A DNA stretch of 36,088 nt from Nostoc sp. NMS7 (lineage in GTDB: Bacteria; Cyanobacteriota; Cyanobacteriia; Cyanobacteriales; Nostocaceae), in assembly GCF_017115085.1 (NCBI RefSeq), contig NZ_JABXKJ010000133.1:1-36088 (forward strand), in the 5' to 3' direction. Below, piece after piece: positions 23,095 through 31,521 of the stretch. The number at the start of each line of letters is the position of its first letter. Within the stretch, counting starts at the first letter, position 1. The notes beneath the pieces are model-generated. The model was not told where the DNA came from. It ran no database searches and saw only the letters and a program-made list of their open reading frames with translations. Position numbers and translations under genes: made by a program.

Positions 23095-23699
23095 GTGCGA
23101 TTCGTTGCTTAGTGAATCACGGTATCCAGTCCGTACATAACTAAGCCAGCCTGACAGCAGATTACTGTCACCAAAGGCTGAACTCTCGGTCAGATGCAGG
23201 TGCAAGTCCTGCCATTCAGACTCAGAATTGACTCCTTATCTGCCCACACCGAACAAGCTCGGTTCTTGTAGAGTGAAGCTGGGAACAGGGCGCAACCAGA
23301 CGACCGTTGCGGGTTGACACTGGCGCTAACAGGGAGTTCCTACGATGAAACAGAGCCTAGAAAAGCGACTTAGAGGTAAGACAGAGCGCAATTCAAAACC
23401 CTCTGATCTCACTGGAGTTCATTCCCGCCGAACATTCCATTAGTATCGGCAAGAGTCAAGGGAATCCAGTAGTTGAATTGGCTACATCTAACGGAACAAC
23501 GCCACATGCTACAACGGGGGGAACCCCCGCAACGCAGTGGCTCATCAATCTCTCCGAGGGAACGAATAAAAACGATTTGTGAGTCCTGGGGCAGTCGAAC
23601 CCCAAGTAGGCTAGACGAGAAGCGGAACTCTCACAATTCGGGTAGGACAGACCGTAATTGGTCTGAGGTGTTCAGAAAATACAAACTCCAGAAGAGAAA

Positions 23700-25280
23700 A
23701 TGATTAGACACAGTTATAAAACTAGTGAATCTTGGAAAGCCCTACCGTGGAAGAAATTCCGCCGAAATCTTTTCCGCCTTCAAAAGCGCGTGTACAAAGC
23801 TGTTCAAGTTGGAGACAAGCGGAAAGCTAGGTCACTCCAAAAGCTTATTCTAAAATCCACCTCGGCTCGATTTCTTGCAATAAGACAAGTATCTCAGCTA
23901 AATGCTGGTAAAAAGACGGCAGGTATTGATGGTAAGAAATCCCTCTCATTTGAAGAACGCTTCAACCTTGAAGAATTACTAAAAATGAATAGTGGAAATT
24001 GGAAGCATCAAGGACTACGGGAAATCCCCATCCCTAAGAAGGACGGGACTACCAGAATGCTTAAGATACCAACCATCGCGGATAGAGCTTGGCAATGCCT
24101 AGCAAAATATGCACTAGAACCAGCGCACGAAGCCACTTTCCACGCACGAAGCTACGGATTTAGAACAGGGCGCTCTGCCCACGATGCACAAAAGTACATC
24201 TTCGTAAATCTCCGCTCCAACAGCAATGGAATAGAAAAACGAGTTATAGAACTCGATATCGAAAAATGCTTCGACAGGATTAACCACTCAGCAATAATGG
24301 ACGAACTCATTTCCCCCAAAGGCTTAAAACTCGGTATCTTCCGATGCCTCAAGGCAGGGGTAAATCCAGAATTTCCTGAACAAGGAACCCCACAAGGGGG
24401 AGTGGTCAGCCCATTACTAGCAAATATTGCACTCAACGGGATTGAGAGTATACACAGATACCACTACAAATACAAAATAGGTAGAAAGGTAAACGATAAG
24501 ACCCCAAATAAGTCAATCGTAGAACCATCAATCCGATATGCGGATGACATGGTTATTATACTCCGACCCGAAGATGATGCGACAGAGATACTTGAAAGAA
24601 TCAGCGAGTTCCTCCGCAAACGCGGAATGAATGTAAGCCAAAAGAAAACCAAAGTTACCGCCGCGACAGATGGGTTTGATTTCCTCGGCTGGCATTTCAA
24701 AGTCCAGAAAAACAAAAAGCTCAAAAGCTCTCCCTCAGTGGAAAATTTGAAAGCTTTTCGTAAGAAAGTAAAACACATCGTCAACAACTCGAATTATGGT
24801 GCTACCACAAAGGCTGAGAAATTAGCCCCGGTAGTTAGAGGTTGGAGAAATTACCATAAGTTCTGCAAAATGGACGGGTCTAGAAACTCGTTATACCACA
24901 TTGAAAAAAGAGCTTACACGGTATTCAACAAGGAAACCAAGCAAAACCGCTACTCTAGCAAGAAATTACTAGACAAAGCATTCCCAGCAATTTCCTACTC
25001 CGAAAATAAACACGTCATGGTTAAAGGAACAAAATCCCCCTATGACGGAAATACAGCCTACTGGAGCGAACGCAAAAGCAAGCTCTACGATGGTGAAACC
25101 TCTAAAGCTTTTAAGAAGCAAAACCATAGATGTGCTTCCTGCGGTCTGAAATTCATCGATGAAGAAAAGGTACATCTGCACCACATCGACGGAAATCATG
25201 CCAACTGGAAAAAGAATAATCTAGAAGCAATTCACGAGAGTTGCCACGATTACAAGCACATGAGCAAAAGCGCAAGCTGA
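23700..25280 (+). CDS. ltrA: Group II intron reverse transcriptase/maturase with HNH endonuclease
   Basis: A 526-residue protein. RT blocks are visible in order: AGIDGKKSLSFEER, LREIPIPKKDGTTRMLKIPT, SYGFRTGRSAHDA, ELDIEKCFDRINH (catalytic Asp near 186), GTPQGGVVSPLLANIALNGI and IRYADDMVIIL (YADD 280-283). The maturase X domain follows (about 350-450, with RGWRNYHKFC). The C-terminal HNH nuclease shows CASCGLKF, HLHHIDGNH and ESCHDYKH (about 475-520). It binds and splices the intron RNA and retrohomes into DNA. All key residues are present. ATG 23700 follows a purine-rich AGAAGAGAAA. Confidence 0.93.
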   Translation: MIRHSYKTSESWKALPWKKFRRNLFRLQKRVYKAVQVGDKRKARSLQKLILKSTSARFLAIRQVSQLNAGKKTAGIDGKKSLSFEERFNLEELLKMNSGNWKHQGLREIPIPKKDGTTRMLKIPTIADRAWQCLAKYALEPAHEATFHARSYGFRTGRSAHDAQKYIFVNLRSNSNGIEKRVIELDIEKCFDRINHSAIMDELISPKGLKLGIFRCLKAGVNPEFPEQGTPQGGVVSPLLANIALNGIESIHRYHYKYKIGRKVNDKTPNKSIVEPSIRYADDMVIILRPEDDATEILERISEFLRKRGMNVSQKKTKVTAATDGFDFLGWHFKVQKNKKLKSSPSVENLKAFRKKVKHIVNNSNYGATTKAEKLAPVVRGWRNYHKFCKMDGSRNSLYHIEKRAYTVFNKETKQNRYSSKKLLDKAFPAISYSENKHVMVKGTKSPYDGNTAYWSERKSKLYDGETSKAFKKQNHRCASCGLKFIDEEKVHLHHIDGNHANWKKNNLEAIHESCHDYKHMSKSAS

Positions 25281-25288
25281 GAACATCG

Positions 25289-25323
25289 GGAGCCGTGTGC
25301 AGCGAAAGTTGCAAGCACGGATC
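25289..25323 (+). other. Group II intron domain V
   Basis: GAGCCGTGTGCAGCGAAAG followed by TTGCAAGCACGGATCT pairs as the conserved catalytic hairpin with a GAAA-type loop. A domain VI-like stem (25328-25362) follows. This sets the 3' boundary of the intron. Confidence 0.75.
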
Positions 25324-25409
25324 TAACTGAGAGGTGCGGGGAATAATATCCCCCATCGACTCAACCTTTGTAAAAGCGTTCAAAATATCAAACAAAGTAA
25401 GAGGAAGTA

Positions 25410-26126
25410 ATGGCTAATAGTTCATCAAGTGCGGAAACTAATAGTACTGGCAACAGCGATAGTAAACCCAAAGATAAGAAGCGATCGCTTGGTGAAATAA
25501 TTGATTTTTGTGCCAAGGCTGTTGTGATGATTGTTGGCTTACCCATTAGGGCTGCCGCCGCGATTGTCAATCAGTTTGTTGCTAATGGTGGTGCAGGTCG
25601 TGCGTTAGTTGGAGGAATTTTATTTATTGGCGGTTCCATGATTAGTGCTGATTCAACTTGGCAATTAATCTTTCAAGCCCCGCCTGTGTTTGCGTGGTTT
25701 GAGCCGACTTGGAATTGGCTAAATGTGCCGTTTGCACTGTTCAACCCGTTTTTTTATTTGGCATTCATGATTTCTGTAGGTGTTCAGGTAATCGAAGCCT
25801 ACGCCCTACGCGGTAAAAACCCAGATTCAGCTAGGCGGGAACTTCAAGACCACATGGTTTATGAGCTTGAAACCAAGCCTAGTGGCAAGATTGACTTGGT
25901 AGGCCAGCTTTGGGTGGATTACAAGACCGCAGGTACACGCGATCGCTCTAGCGCTGGATTAGTTGTGATTGCGGTTTGGGTGTTCGATGTTATCACCACC
26001 TTTGCAGCTCGTAACCCATTTGAATTTACAGCCCCATTCATGATTTTGGGTTGCATCTTATTTAACATCGGCACAATGATGGCGGGTGAAATTGGGTTCG
26101 CTATTTGGCGATTGACGAAAGATTAA
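25410..26126 (+). CDS. Polytopic membrane protein, about four TMs
   Basis: A 238-residue protein; GAGG lies 6 nt before ATG 25410. A Ser/Asn/Lys-rich soluble N terminus (1-25) precedes an amphipathic helix. Hydrophobic segments lie at about 63-78 (RALVGGILFIGGSMIS), 108-130 (LFNPFFYLAFMISVGVQVIE), 180-198 (AGLVVIAVWVFDVITTF) and 210-233 (FMILGCILFNIGTMMAGEIG). The loop between TM2 and TM3 is charged (NPDSARRELQDHMVYELETK). It lies between a membrane-anchored protein and a membrane ATPase, so it may form a membrane platform for the ATPase. No family recognised. Confidence 0.65.
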   Translation: MANSSSSAETNSTGNSDSKPKDKKRSLGEIIDFCAKAVVMIVGLPIRAAAAIVNQFVANGGAGRALVGGILFIGGSMISADSTWQLIFQAPPVFAWFEPTWNWLNVPFALFNPFFYLAFMISVGVQVIEAYALRGKNPDSARRELQDHMVYELETKPSGKIDLVGQLWVDYKTAGTRDRSSAGLVVIAVWVFDVITTFAARNPFEFTAPFMILGCILFNIGTMMAGEIGFAIWRLTKD

Positions 26127-26153
26127 AGTGAGCGCCGCTCAACGAAGAAGCAA

Positions 26154-26311
26154 GGCAGCAGGGAGCAGGGGAGATAGAAAAGAATTGGGATTCGACCCCT
26201 AAGAGTTCGAGAACCACTTAACTCTTATTGGGGACTCAAACCTGTGTTTCCCTCTTCATTTCACGGCTCGATGTTGGGGTCATTCCCCCCCCCCGCTCCC
26301 TGCTCCCTGCC
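26154..26311. repeat. CCCTGCT heptamer repeats as an inverted pair
   Basis: GGCAGCAGGGAGCAGGGG at 26154-26171 is nearly complementary to CCCCGCTCCCTGCTCCCTGC at 26291-26310. Both are built of the CCCTGCT heptamer common in Nostoc intergenic regions. Confidence 0.55.
26196..26233. promoter_or_regulatory. Hairpin upstream of the ATPase gene
   Basis: CCCCTAAGAGTT pairs with AACTCTTA-TT-GGGG over a 12-nt loop (a 12-bp stem with one 2-nt bulge). No T-tract follows. It sits between the membrane protein and the ATPase gene and inside the inverted heptamer pair, so the whole intergenic RNA could fold extensively. Confidence 0.4.
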
Positions 26312-26368
26312 CTCTTCCCCCTGCCTGTCCATTGACCGGCACTCACTACTCAACATGGCATTTCTTTT

Positions 26369-28288
26369 ATGCAAAGTAATAATATCCCGAAAATTACAAC
26401 TAAAGAAACTGAACATTTACGCGAATCATATCCTAGCTTGTCTCACTTAGAAGCTGGAAATATCGCCCAATGGCTGCAAGAGAGAAAAGATGGATTATTT
26501 GAAATGGCACGGGCATCTGAGAATGAAGCAGACATGACCCGTGTACTTGGTTTATTGGCCTCTGGGATTGGAGCGGTTTGTTATGCGGTCAACCCACTGG
26601 CACTAGTTGGTGGTTTAATTGGTGGTGCTGCATGGCTATGGTTTGTTGTCGAACACTCCAACCGCACTAAAGAAATTGCCCCCTTGCCTTTTGTACGTGG
26701 CAACTTTATAGACGCTCTAGCTCGTGCCGGGGATTATGATGCTAGGAGCAATTATCAAGCGGATCATCTTGCTAATACCGTTAAATTCCTAGAACGACAA
26801 TCAGCACAAGAGTACGCCTTTCTTCATGCTGAGTTTGAAAATATTGTCCAGTATTTAACCCAAGTCGAACCAGGAAAACGTTTTTATGCTTATCGCTGGA
26901 TGTTTGGCTGGTTTGGCAAGCTTTTGGGTCGTCAGCTACCCACTTATGAAAGCATGGCTCTCCATTTACAGGATGTGACGATTGACAGCCGAGTGAATCG
27001 GTCGGAGATCAGTGCGATCGCACAGGCAAACGTCCAGTTACCACCAACCGTAGATATCAAACAGTTTCAATCGCCACAAGTAGATGTTGGCAAGATGAAC
27101 CAAGCTACGGAGCTTTCTAGACCGACAGAGTTACAGCCATCAGCTAATGAGCTTGTACCAGACACTCTAATTAATCTCCCTCTAATTAATAGGGCAAACG
27201 CACTCATCGCTGCTTTAACGAAAAGTGGTTTTCAAGTAGAAGATATGATGAGTTCTCAGGTGATAGCGATCGCTGGTACTCAGCGAGGTGGCAAGGGAAC
27301 CTTAGCAGCAATCTTGGCAACATTATCAACAGCACTTGACCCCGGATTGAACACCCAATACTTTACAGCCGGGGTGGATGTTTATCCCTTCGCCTGCAAC
27401 TTGACCTCTGCCCTTAAATACTCTGAGAAAGATGCGGATGGGGCTGATGAACTGGTCGCTCGTGATTTATTGAAATTTCTCAAGGGTTTAGATGGAGGCG
27501 ATCCTTACTGCCATAAAAACTTACTGCTAGTAATTGATGAGGCGATGCGGTTGCTGTCATTGTTAGAAGAGAGTGATCGCACCTGGGCGATTCAATATCT
27601 GCTGAGTCGCTTCGCTAAGTCTGGTGGTACATTAATTATCGTCTTACATGGTTCTAACCTGACAAGCGTGGTCGGTAAAGCTACGGCTGGACTGGCAGAT
27701 ACCTTTAAGCAATCGGTTAACTTTATTGGCTGTGTAGCTGTTGCGGTTAGCGCTGGTGGTCTACGCAAAATGAATGTTGCTAGTGGAGAATATTTCAAAG
27801 CCAACCCTAACAACTTTGGAGAACCTGTTAGCGGTGGCAATCTGGGCATGATTCCCGAATGGCTAAAGACCCATTTGCACCCAGGCAATGGGCAACCAGA
27901 TCCAGCAAGAACATTACTTCAGTTCTTTCCTGAATTAGTTCAACAGCATGAAAGGGCAGTCATACCCAGAGGGGAGAAAATTGCGCCATCAGACGCAGTT
28001 AGTCAGCTAGAGTCCATTTTTTCAAAACCTTATCAAGAGCAAGAGGTGGAATTTCTGGAAGTAGAAGAGAGTAGTATTTCTGAGGCTGATTTAGAACAGA
28101 TTGTGGCAATCGTTGCAGCTACTGCTAGTCCTCCAGCTTCTTTTGCTGCTATCAGAAACAGCCGCAAGTGGGGCGACGAGAAAAAGAGTGTTCTTTACTT
28201 GAGGAATGCCCTATCACAATTGATTGACACTAACCGATTGTGCGGAAATGAAAAAGATGGTTTCAGCGTTTTTAACATTAACCACTAA
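26369..28288 (+). CDS. Membrane-anchored P-loop ATPase with winged-helix-like C terminus
   Basis: A 639-residue protein. The N-terminal region is soluble (1-57), followed by a double hydrophobic stretch (about 58-95, LGLLASGIGAVCYAVN then LVGGLIGGAAWLWFVV). A helical/linker region runs to about 280. The NTPase has Walker A GTQRGGKGT (303-311) and Walker B LLLVIDEAM (385-393), plus IIVLHGSNL as a possible sensor strand. The C-terminal 65 residues (LEQIVAIVAATASPP, then RNALSQLIDTNRLCGNEKDG, FSVFNINH) read as a winged helix. Layout (TMs, RecA-type motor, winged helix) recalls FtsK/TraD-type DNA pumps, though it is not a clear member. It ends 6 bp before the inverted iterons. Confidence 0.7.
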   Translation: MQSNNIPKITTKETEHLRESYPSLSHLEAGNIAQWLQERKDGLFEMARASENEADMTRVLGLLASGIGAVCYAVNPLALVGGLIGGAAWLWFVVEHSNRTKEIAPLPFVRGNFIDALARAGDYDARSNYQADHLANTVKFLERQSAQEYAFLHAEFENIVQYLTQVEPGKRFYAYRWMFGWFGKLLGRQLPTYESMALHLQDVTIDSRVNRSEISAIAQANVQLPPTVDIKQFQSPQVDVGKMNQATELSRPTELQPSANELVPDTLINLPLINRANALIAALTKSGFQVEDMMSSQVIAIAGTQRGGKGTLAAILATLSTALDPGLNTQYFTAGVDVYPFACNLTSALKYSEKDADGADELVARDLLKFLKGLDGGDPYCHKNLLLVIDEAMRLLSLLEESDRTWAIQYLLSRFAKSGGTLIIVLHGSNLTSVVGKATAGLADTFKQSVNFIGCVAVAVSAGGLRKMNVASGEYFKANPNNFGEPVSGGNLGMIPEWLKTHLHPGNGQPDPARTLLQFFPELVQQHERAVIPRGEKIAPSDAVSQLESIFSKPYQEQEVEFLEVEESSISEADLEQIVAIVAATASPPASFAAIRNSRKWGDEKKSVLYLRNALSQLIDTNRLCGNEKDGFSVFNINH

Positions 28289-28294
28289 TATTCG

Positions 28295-28338
28295 TCACAG
28301 TTCTCGTTGAGTTCTGGTTGAGTTCCGGTGGAGTTCCG
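28295..28338 (-). repeat. Inverted array of 11-bp iterons (about four units)
   Basis: On the minus strand, contiguous units read CGGAACTCCAC (28338-28328), CGGAACTCAAC (28327-28317), CAGAACTCAAC (28316-28306) and a diverged fourth (28305-28295). They match the 20870-20935 iterons but face the opposite way, so both arrays point into the module. AATAATACCGG at the outer edge also resembles the outer edge of the first array (ATCAGTACCGG). Confidence 0.75.
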
Positions 28339-28448
28339 GTATTATTACATCTTCAAATACGGCTGAAAAATAGAGTCTTTTTATTTCTCCAGCAAGACTT
28401 AATTTTTCTAAACATTTTCTGGAATGTCGGAGCATAGGAAGTTTAAAG

Positions 28449-28784
28449 ATGAGTGATAAATTAACCACAGCATTGCAAAAATTAGCCATAAGTCCAGTTA
28501 AGCAAGACAGATTGGCTATCGAACGCTTAGAAAAACAGTACGGCGCTTCTTTACTAGAAATTACCAATGAGCTTGAAAATTATGCCATAGTCCATCAATC
28601 CATATCGGACGAAAGGGCTAAACCCAAAAATCAGTTGATTATCCTTTGCTGTTATGGCTGTCTTTGGGGTGCAGTTATCGGAATTGCGACTTTGTTTATT
28701 AAGCCCAGCGTCACTGTAGCGGCGATTGGGTTGGGTTTTACGGCTGGGGTATCTGGTAAATTGTTGGTTCAAAAAGGGGAATAA
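28449..28784 (+). CDS. Two-TM small membrane protein
   Basis: A 111-residue protein with AGGA about 9 nt before ATG 28449. The N-terminal 60 residues are helical (LTTALQKLAISPVKQDRLAI; EKQYGASLLEITNELENYAI). Two TMs follow (LIILCCYGCLWGAVIGIATL; VTVAAIGLGFTAGVSGKLLV) with a short basic tail. It lies just outside the inverted iterons and could be a further module component under their control. Unknown function. Confidence 0.55.
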   Translation: MSDKLTTALQKLAISPVKQDRLAIERLEKQYGASLLEITNELENYAIVHQSISDERAKPKNQLIILCCYGCLWGAVIGIATLFIKPSVTVAAIGLGFTAGVSGKLLVQKGE

Positions 28785-28889
28785 ACGTCTATAATCCTGT
28801 AATAGTAAAATTTTCCTTTTATTTTTTGGTATTTCCTTAACTTTCCTTGCAGTAGTGTATCTAGTAGAGTTACTGGAAGTATTCTATTT

Positions 28890-28903
28890 AGTGAAAATTC
28901 ACT
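28890..28903. promoter_or_regulatory. Perfect 14-bp palindrome upstream of coiled-coil gene
   Basis: AGTGAAAATTCACT is a perfect dyad in the otherwise AT-rich 28785-28985 intergenic region, 83 bp before the next ATG. It may be an operator. No consensus promoter can be assigned with confidence. Confidence 0.35.
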
Positions 28904-28985
28904 TATATTAGTGGAATCAGGTTTAACAGTGGGTGTACACTAGTTCATACTTTTATTTGTTTATTAAAAACAAGAATAAATACTT

Positions 28986-29312
28986 ATGTCTGATTTTGAA
29001 GCACCAAATAGACTAGACCGGATTGAAGTATTGGCTATTAGGAACACTGAAGCTATAGCAGCACTAACCACTAAGATTGATAATCTGACTGATAACGTAA
29101 ATGATTTAACAAATAATGTTGACCGTGTATTAAGTCGTAGTGCAGTTTTAGATGATGTTTTACTTGAATTACGTGATAGTCAGGAACAGCAACAAAGAAA
29201 TTTTGAAGAACACCAACGTCATTTTGATGAACATCAAAGAACCACTAATGCTGCACTAAATAGCTTAGAAGCTATATTAATACAATTGATAAGAATATTT
29301 CCCCAATCCTAA
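28986..29312 (+). CDS. Coiled-coil small protein, 108 residues
   Basis: Heptad repeats run through most of the protein (TKIDNLTDNVNDLTNNVDRV; DDVLLELRDSQEQQQRNFEE), with a repeated (H)FDEHQR motif and a hydrophobic C-terminal helix (LEAILIQLIRIF). Such DUF-type coiled-coil proteins are common and often multicopy in Nostoc. It is preceded by an AT-rich region with a palindrome. No catalytic domain. Likely a scaffold or oligomeric protein; role unknown. Confidence 0.6.
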   Translation: MSDFEAPNRLDRIEVLAIRNTEAIAALTTKIDNLTDNVNDLTNNVDRVLSRSAVLDDVLLELRDSQEQQQRNFEEHQRHFDEHQRTTNAALNSLEAILIQLIRIFPQS

Positions 29313-29379
29313 GTCAGCAGTAAATAGTGAAAACTGACGACGTTCACGGGGAGGTCTGTCGGGAAGCTGTATACATAGG

Positions 29380-29529
29380 CTACGCTACTGACGACGGCGG
29401 CGTTAACCATGTATTGAATTGCTGGGGTTGAATTATACCTAATTGACACTGTTCTAGAAAGGGATGCACAGTTGCTTCTTGCCAATCTTGAGCGTGATTT
29501 TGTAAAAAAAGTTTGCAGGTAATAGTCAT
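29380..29529 (-). pseudogene. N-terminal relic of a TenA-family gene
   Basis: From ATG 29529 (minus) the frame reads TCKLFLQNHAQDWQEATVHP then FLEQCQLGIIQPQQFNTWL, the N-terminal signature of cyanobacterial TenA/heme-oxygenase-like proteins (about 200 or more residues). It breaks off after about 44 residues and runs into a GC-rich dispersed-repeat-like stretch (29378-29402), ending at TAG 29380. The rest of the gene is missing. The recognition is from memory of the family pattern. Confidence 0.55.
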
Positions 29530-29609
29530 TTTGGCTCAATAGGTATTTCGGGGAGATGGAATGGAGAGGAGCAGACTGCTAAGATCCTACGATTCTACCT
29601 CCTACTGAG

Positions 29610-29876
29610 GTGACATCTAGCACGATTCATGCAGACTACTCGGAGGATTTCGATTTCGAGTTTGACGAACAAGTTTTTAGACCAGCAGCCCGCATCGGTT
29701 GCTCTAACTATCACAGGGTTGAGTACGGCTCACAGACACTGCTGACTACTTATAAAACACAACAGTTATTTTCAGAGATTATCAAATCTAATACTCCCAG
29801 TACCCCTGTACCTCATAGAGGCGGTGGACGTAGATATTTAATTGAACCTTTAAAAAATATTGATCTTCTTGTTTAA
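29610..29876 (+). CDS. Hypothetical small protein, 88 residues
   Basis: The GTG 29610 frame has an acidic start (DYSEDFDFEFDEQVF), a middle with GCSNYHRVEYGSQTLLTTYK and a C terminus PHRGGGRRYLIEPLKNIDLL. There is no good ribosome site at the GTG. In the same frame an ATG at 29556 with GGGGAG upstream is separated from it by TAA at 29580, so the gene may have lost its 5' end to a nonsense mutation. Alternatively a 15-codon upstream peptide (ATG 29561) couples to it. Unidentified. Confidence 0.4.
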   Translation: MTSSTIHADYSEDFDFEFDEQVFRPAARIGCSNYHRVEYGSQTLLTTYKTQQLFSEIIKSNTPSTPVPHRGGGRRYLIEPLKNIDLLV

Positions 29877-29910
29877 TCTGACTTTTCACAGTATCTAAAA
29901 AAATTAGAGG

Positions 29911-29950
29911 GTGTGGGGTGTAGTAAGACTTTATGTCTTTCCCTACACCC
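29911..29950. terminator. Heptamer-repeat hairpin between convergent genes
   Basis: GGGTGTAG (29916-29923) pairs with CTACACCC (29943-29950), and AAGAC (29925-29929) with GTCTT (29935-29939), over a 5-nt loop. It lies between the small plus gene and the convergent sigma factor. It belongs to the GGGTGTA repeat type and could act as a bidirectional terminator. Confidence 0.45.
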
Positions 29951-30020
29951 AAACCTGTAACCCTACCCCAGCCTTTCTTTTTCGCTAATTAGTTCCGAAA
30001 ATATCATCAATAAGTACTTC

Positions 30021-30971
30021 TCACGAGACTAAATACTGTTGAATTTCAGTTTTTTGACGACGTAGAACAGTGATTGCTTGCTGCTGAATTTGGCGAACTC
30101 GTTCTCTACTGACATTCAATTTTTCTCCAATTTGAGCTAAAGTTAGTTCTTGATCGTTCTCTAACCCAAAACGCAAAATTAATACTTCACGCTGCGTCGG
30201 TTTGAGTGATTCTAATAAACTATTAATATCTTGACGCAAAAGTTCTTTGGTGATATGTTCGTCTGGAGATATACCCTCATCTGCTAAAAGTTGACTAAGT
30301 TCTGTGTCTTGGTTATCTCCAATCTTTACATCTAGAGAAATTGGCTGCTTTGAACTGCTGAGAAAATCCCTAATCTGGCTTGGTTGTAAGTCTAAAGTTT
30401 CAGCAATTTCTACAACACTAGCTGGACGACCCAGTGTCTGAAATAATTCTCGCTGTACAATCTTTATTTTATTGAGTTGTTCGGTGATATGAATTGGCAA
30501 GCGTACAGTACGGGATTTCTCTGCAATTGCCCGTGTGATTGACTGCGTAATCCACCAATATACGTAGGTGGAAAGCTTATAGCCGCGATTGGGGTCAAAT
30601 TTTTCTACACCCCTTTGTAAACCTATTGCCCCTTCTTGCAGCAAATCTAAGAATTCCAGATTGCGCTTAGTATATTTTTTGGCAATCGAAACCACCAGAC
30701 GCAAGTTTGCTGTCACCATTTTTTGTTTGGCTCGTTGCCCAAGCTTTTGTATTTGAGCTATTTCCGGTTCACTTTTGTCAACATCAACAGCTAATTCGAC
30801 CATTGTTGGCTCACGATCTAGTTGTTGGGTGAGTACATTTTTTCTTTGCTCAATTGCCATGATTTGCTGTACCTGCCTGCCATAAGCAATTTCTTGGTCT
30901 GCGGTTAGCATTGGGTAACGACCAATCTCTTGCAAATAGATACGAACCATGTCTGGACTCAGGCTGGACAT
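30021..30971 (-). CDS. Group 2 RNA polymerase sigma-70 factor
   Basis: A 316-residue protein. Region 1.2 (MVRIYLQEIGRYPMLTADQE), region 2 (ANLRLVVSIAKKYTKRNLEF; LDLLQEGAIGLQRGVEKFDP; LSTYVYWWITQSITRAIAEK), region 3 (RLPIHITEQLNKIK) and region 4 (VLILRFGLENDQELTLAQIG; LNVSRERVRQIQQQAI) are all present. The long N-terminal extension of the housekeeping sigma is absent, which places it in group 2 (SigB/C/D/E type) of cyanobacteria. Such factors direct stress- or nutrient-responsive promoters and are dispensable. It appears intact and monocistronic. Confidence 0.93.
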   Translation of the reverse strand: MSSLSPDMVRIYLQEIGRYPMLTADQEIAYGRQVQQIMAIEQRKNVLTQQLDREPTMVELAVDVDKSEPEIAQIQKLGQRAKQKMVTANLRLVVSIAKKYTKRNLEFLDLLQEGAIGLQRGVEKFDPNRGYKLSTYVYWWITQSITRAIAEKSRTVRLPIHITEQLNKIKIVQRELFQTLGRPASVVEIAETLDLQPSQIRDFLSSSKQPISLDVKIGDNQDTELSQLLADEGISPDEHITKELLRQDINSLLESLKPTQREVLILRFGLENDQELTLAQIGEKLNVSRERVRQIQQQAITVLRRQKTEIQQYLVS

Positions 30972-31521
30972 ACAATAAAACTTTTTTTGATATTTAGACG
31001 AATCTAAAAGTATAAATCAAATCGCTGAATTAATTTTCCTGATTTAACAGCTAAAAAATATTAATCTGAGATTGCGATAAATAAATTCAACCTAGAACAC
31101 AATCATCTATAACGGTATCCAGTGAGCGCTTACTATACCTCCATTCCAAAGTTCTATCTCTGGTAAGTTTTGTCATTAAACTTAACTTGTTGAGAATTAA
31201 TTAGCTGGTATTACCCAAGCTATTTTGAGAGTTCCTGACTTAACTGGATAACTGGAAAAGTCAGGTAGGGCATGGGGGACAAGAGTTTTTCCCCTATACC
31301 GAATGGCACGAAGATTTATGTGAAACCTCCTTGCTGACTATCTTGTTGGGTGTACTGTTTCAGACAATTAAATGCGAGTGCGTCAAGGAAGGAGTTCAAC
31401 ATCTTCTTAATTCCCCACACTCGAAGGGAGCAACTCCATACTCTTTCATCCAGAAATACCAGGGATTTACGCTTTTCTTCGTGCTATTCTCCCTATACCT
31501 CATGCCCTGGTCGGTAAAAAA
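30972..31521. other. Intergenic stretch without a supported gene
   Basis: The first 250 bp are AT-rich and probably hold the sigma gene's promoter, but no clear -10/-35 pair stands out. A plus-strand frame at 31331-31642 overlaps the AIPR-like gene and looks non-coding. The 14-mer CACTCGAAGGGAGC near 31420 repeats one near 3517, so part of the stretch is a dispersed repeat. Confidence 0.4.

Larger units (their letters stand above)
23095..25365 (+). mobile_element. Group II intron with intact maturase/RT-HNH
   Basis: The 5' end GTGCGATTC matches the GUGYG group II start. A structured leader of about 600 nt (domains I-III) precedes the RT gene. Domain V (about 25289-25323) has the expected AGCCGTGTGC, AGCGAAAGT loop region and AAGCACGG. 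A domain VI-like hairpin and the terminal AC follow at about 25365. Length is about 2271 bp. The RT appears intact, so the element may still be mobile. Exact ends are inferred from consensus, not from splicing data. I noticed no GCGATCGC inside it. Confidence 0.85.

Noticed and set aside
24152..25199. Minus-strand frames within the intron reverse transcriptase
   Set aside because: They overlap an intact RT with all catalytic motifs and have no supporting features.
26190..26240. tRNA-like segment (TTCGA and GGTTC-like words)
   Set aside because: No cloverleaf, anticodon arm or acceptor stem could be formed. The local hairpin explains the pairing.
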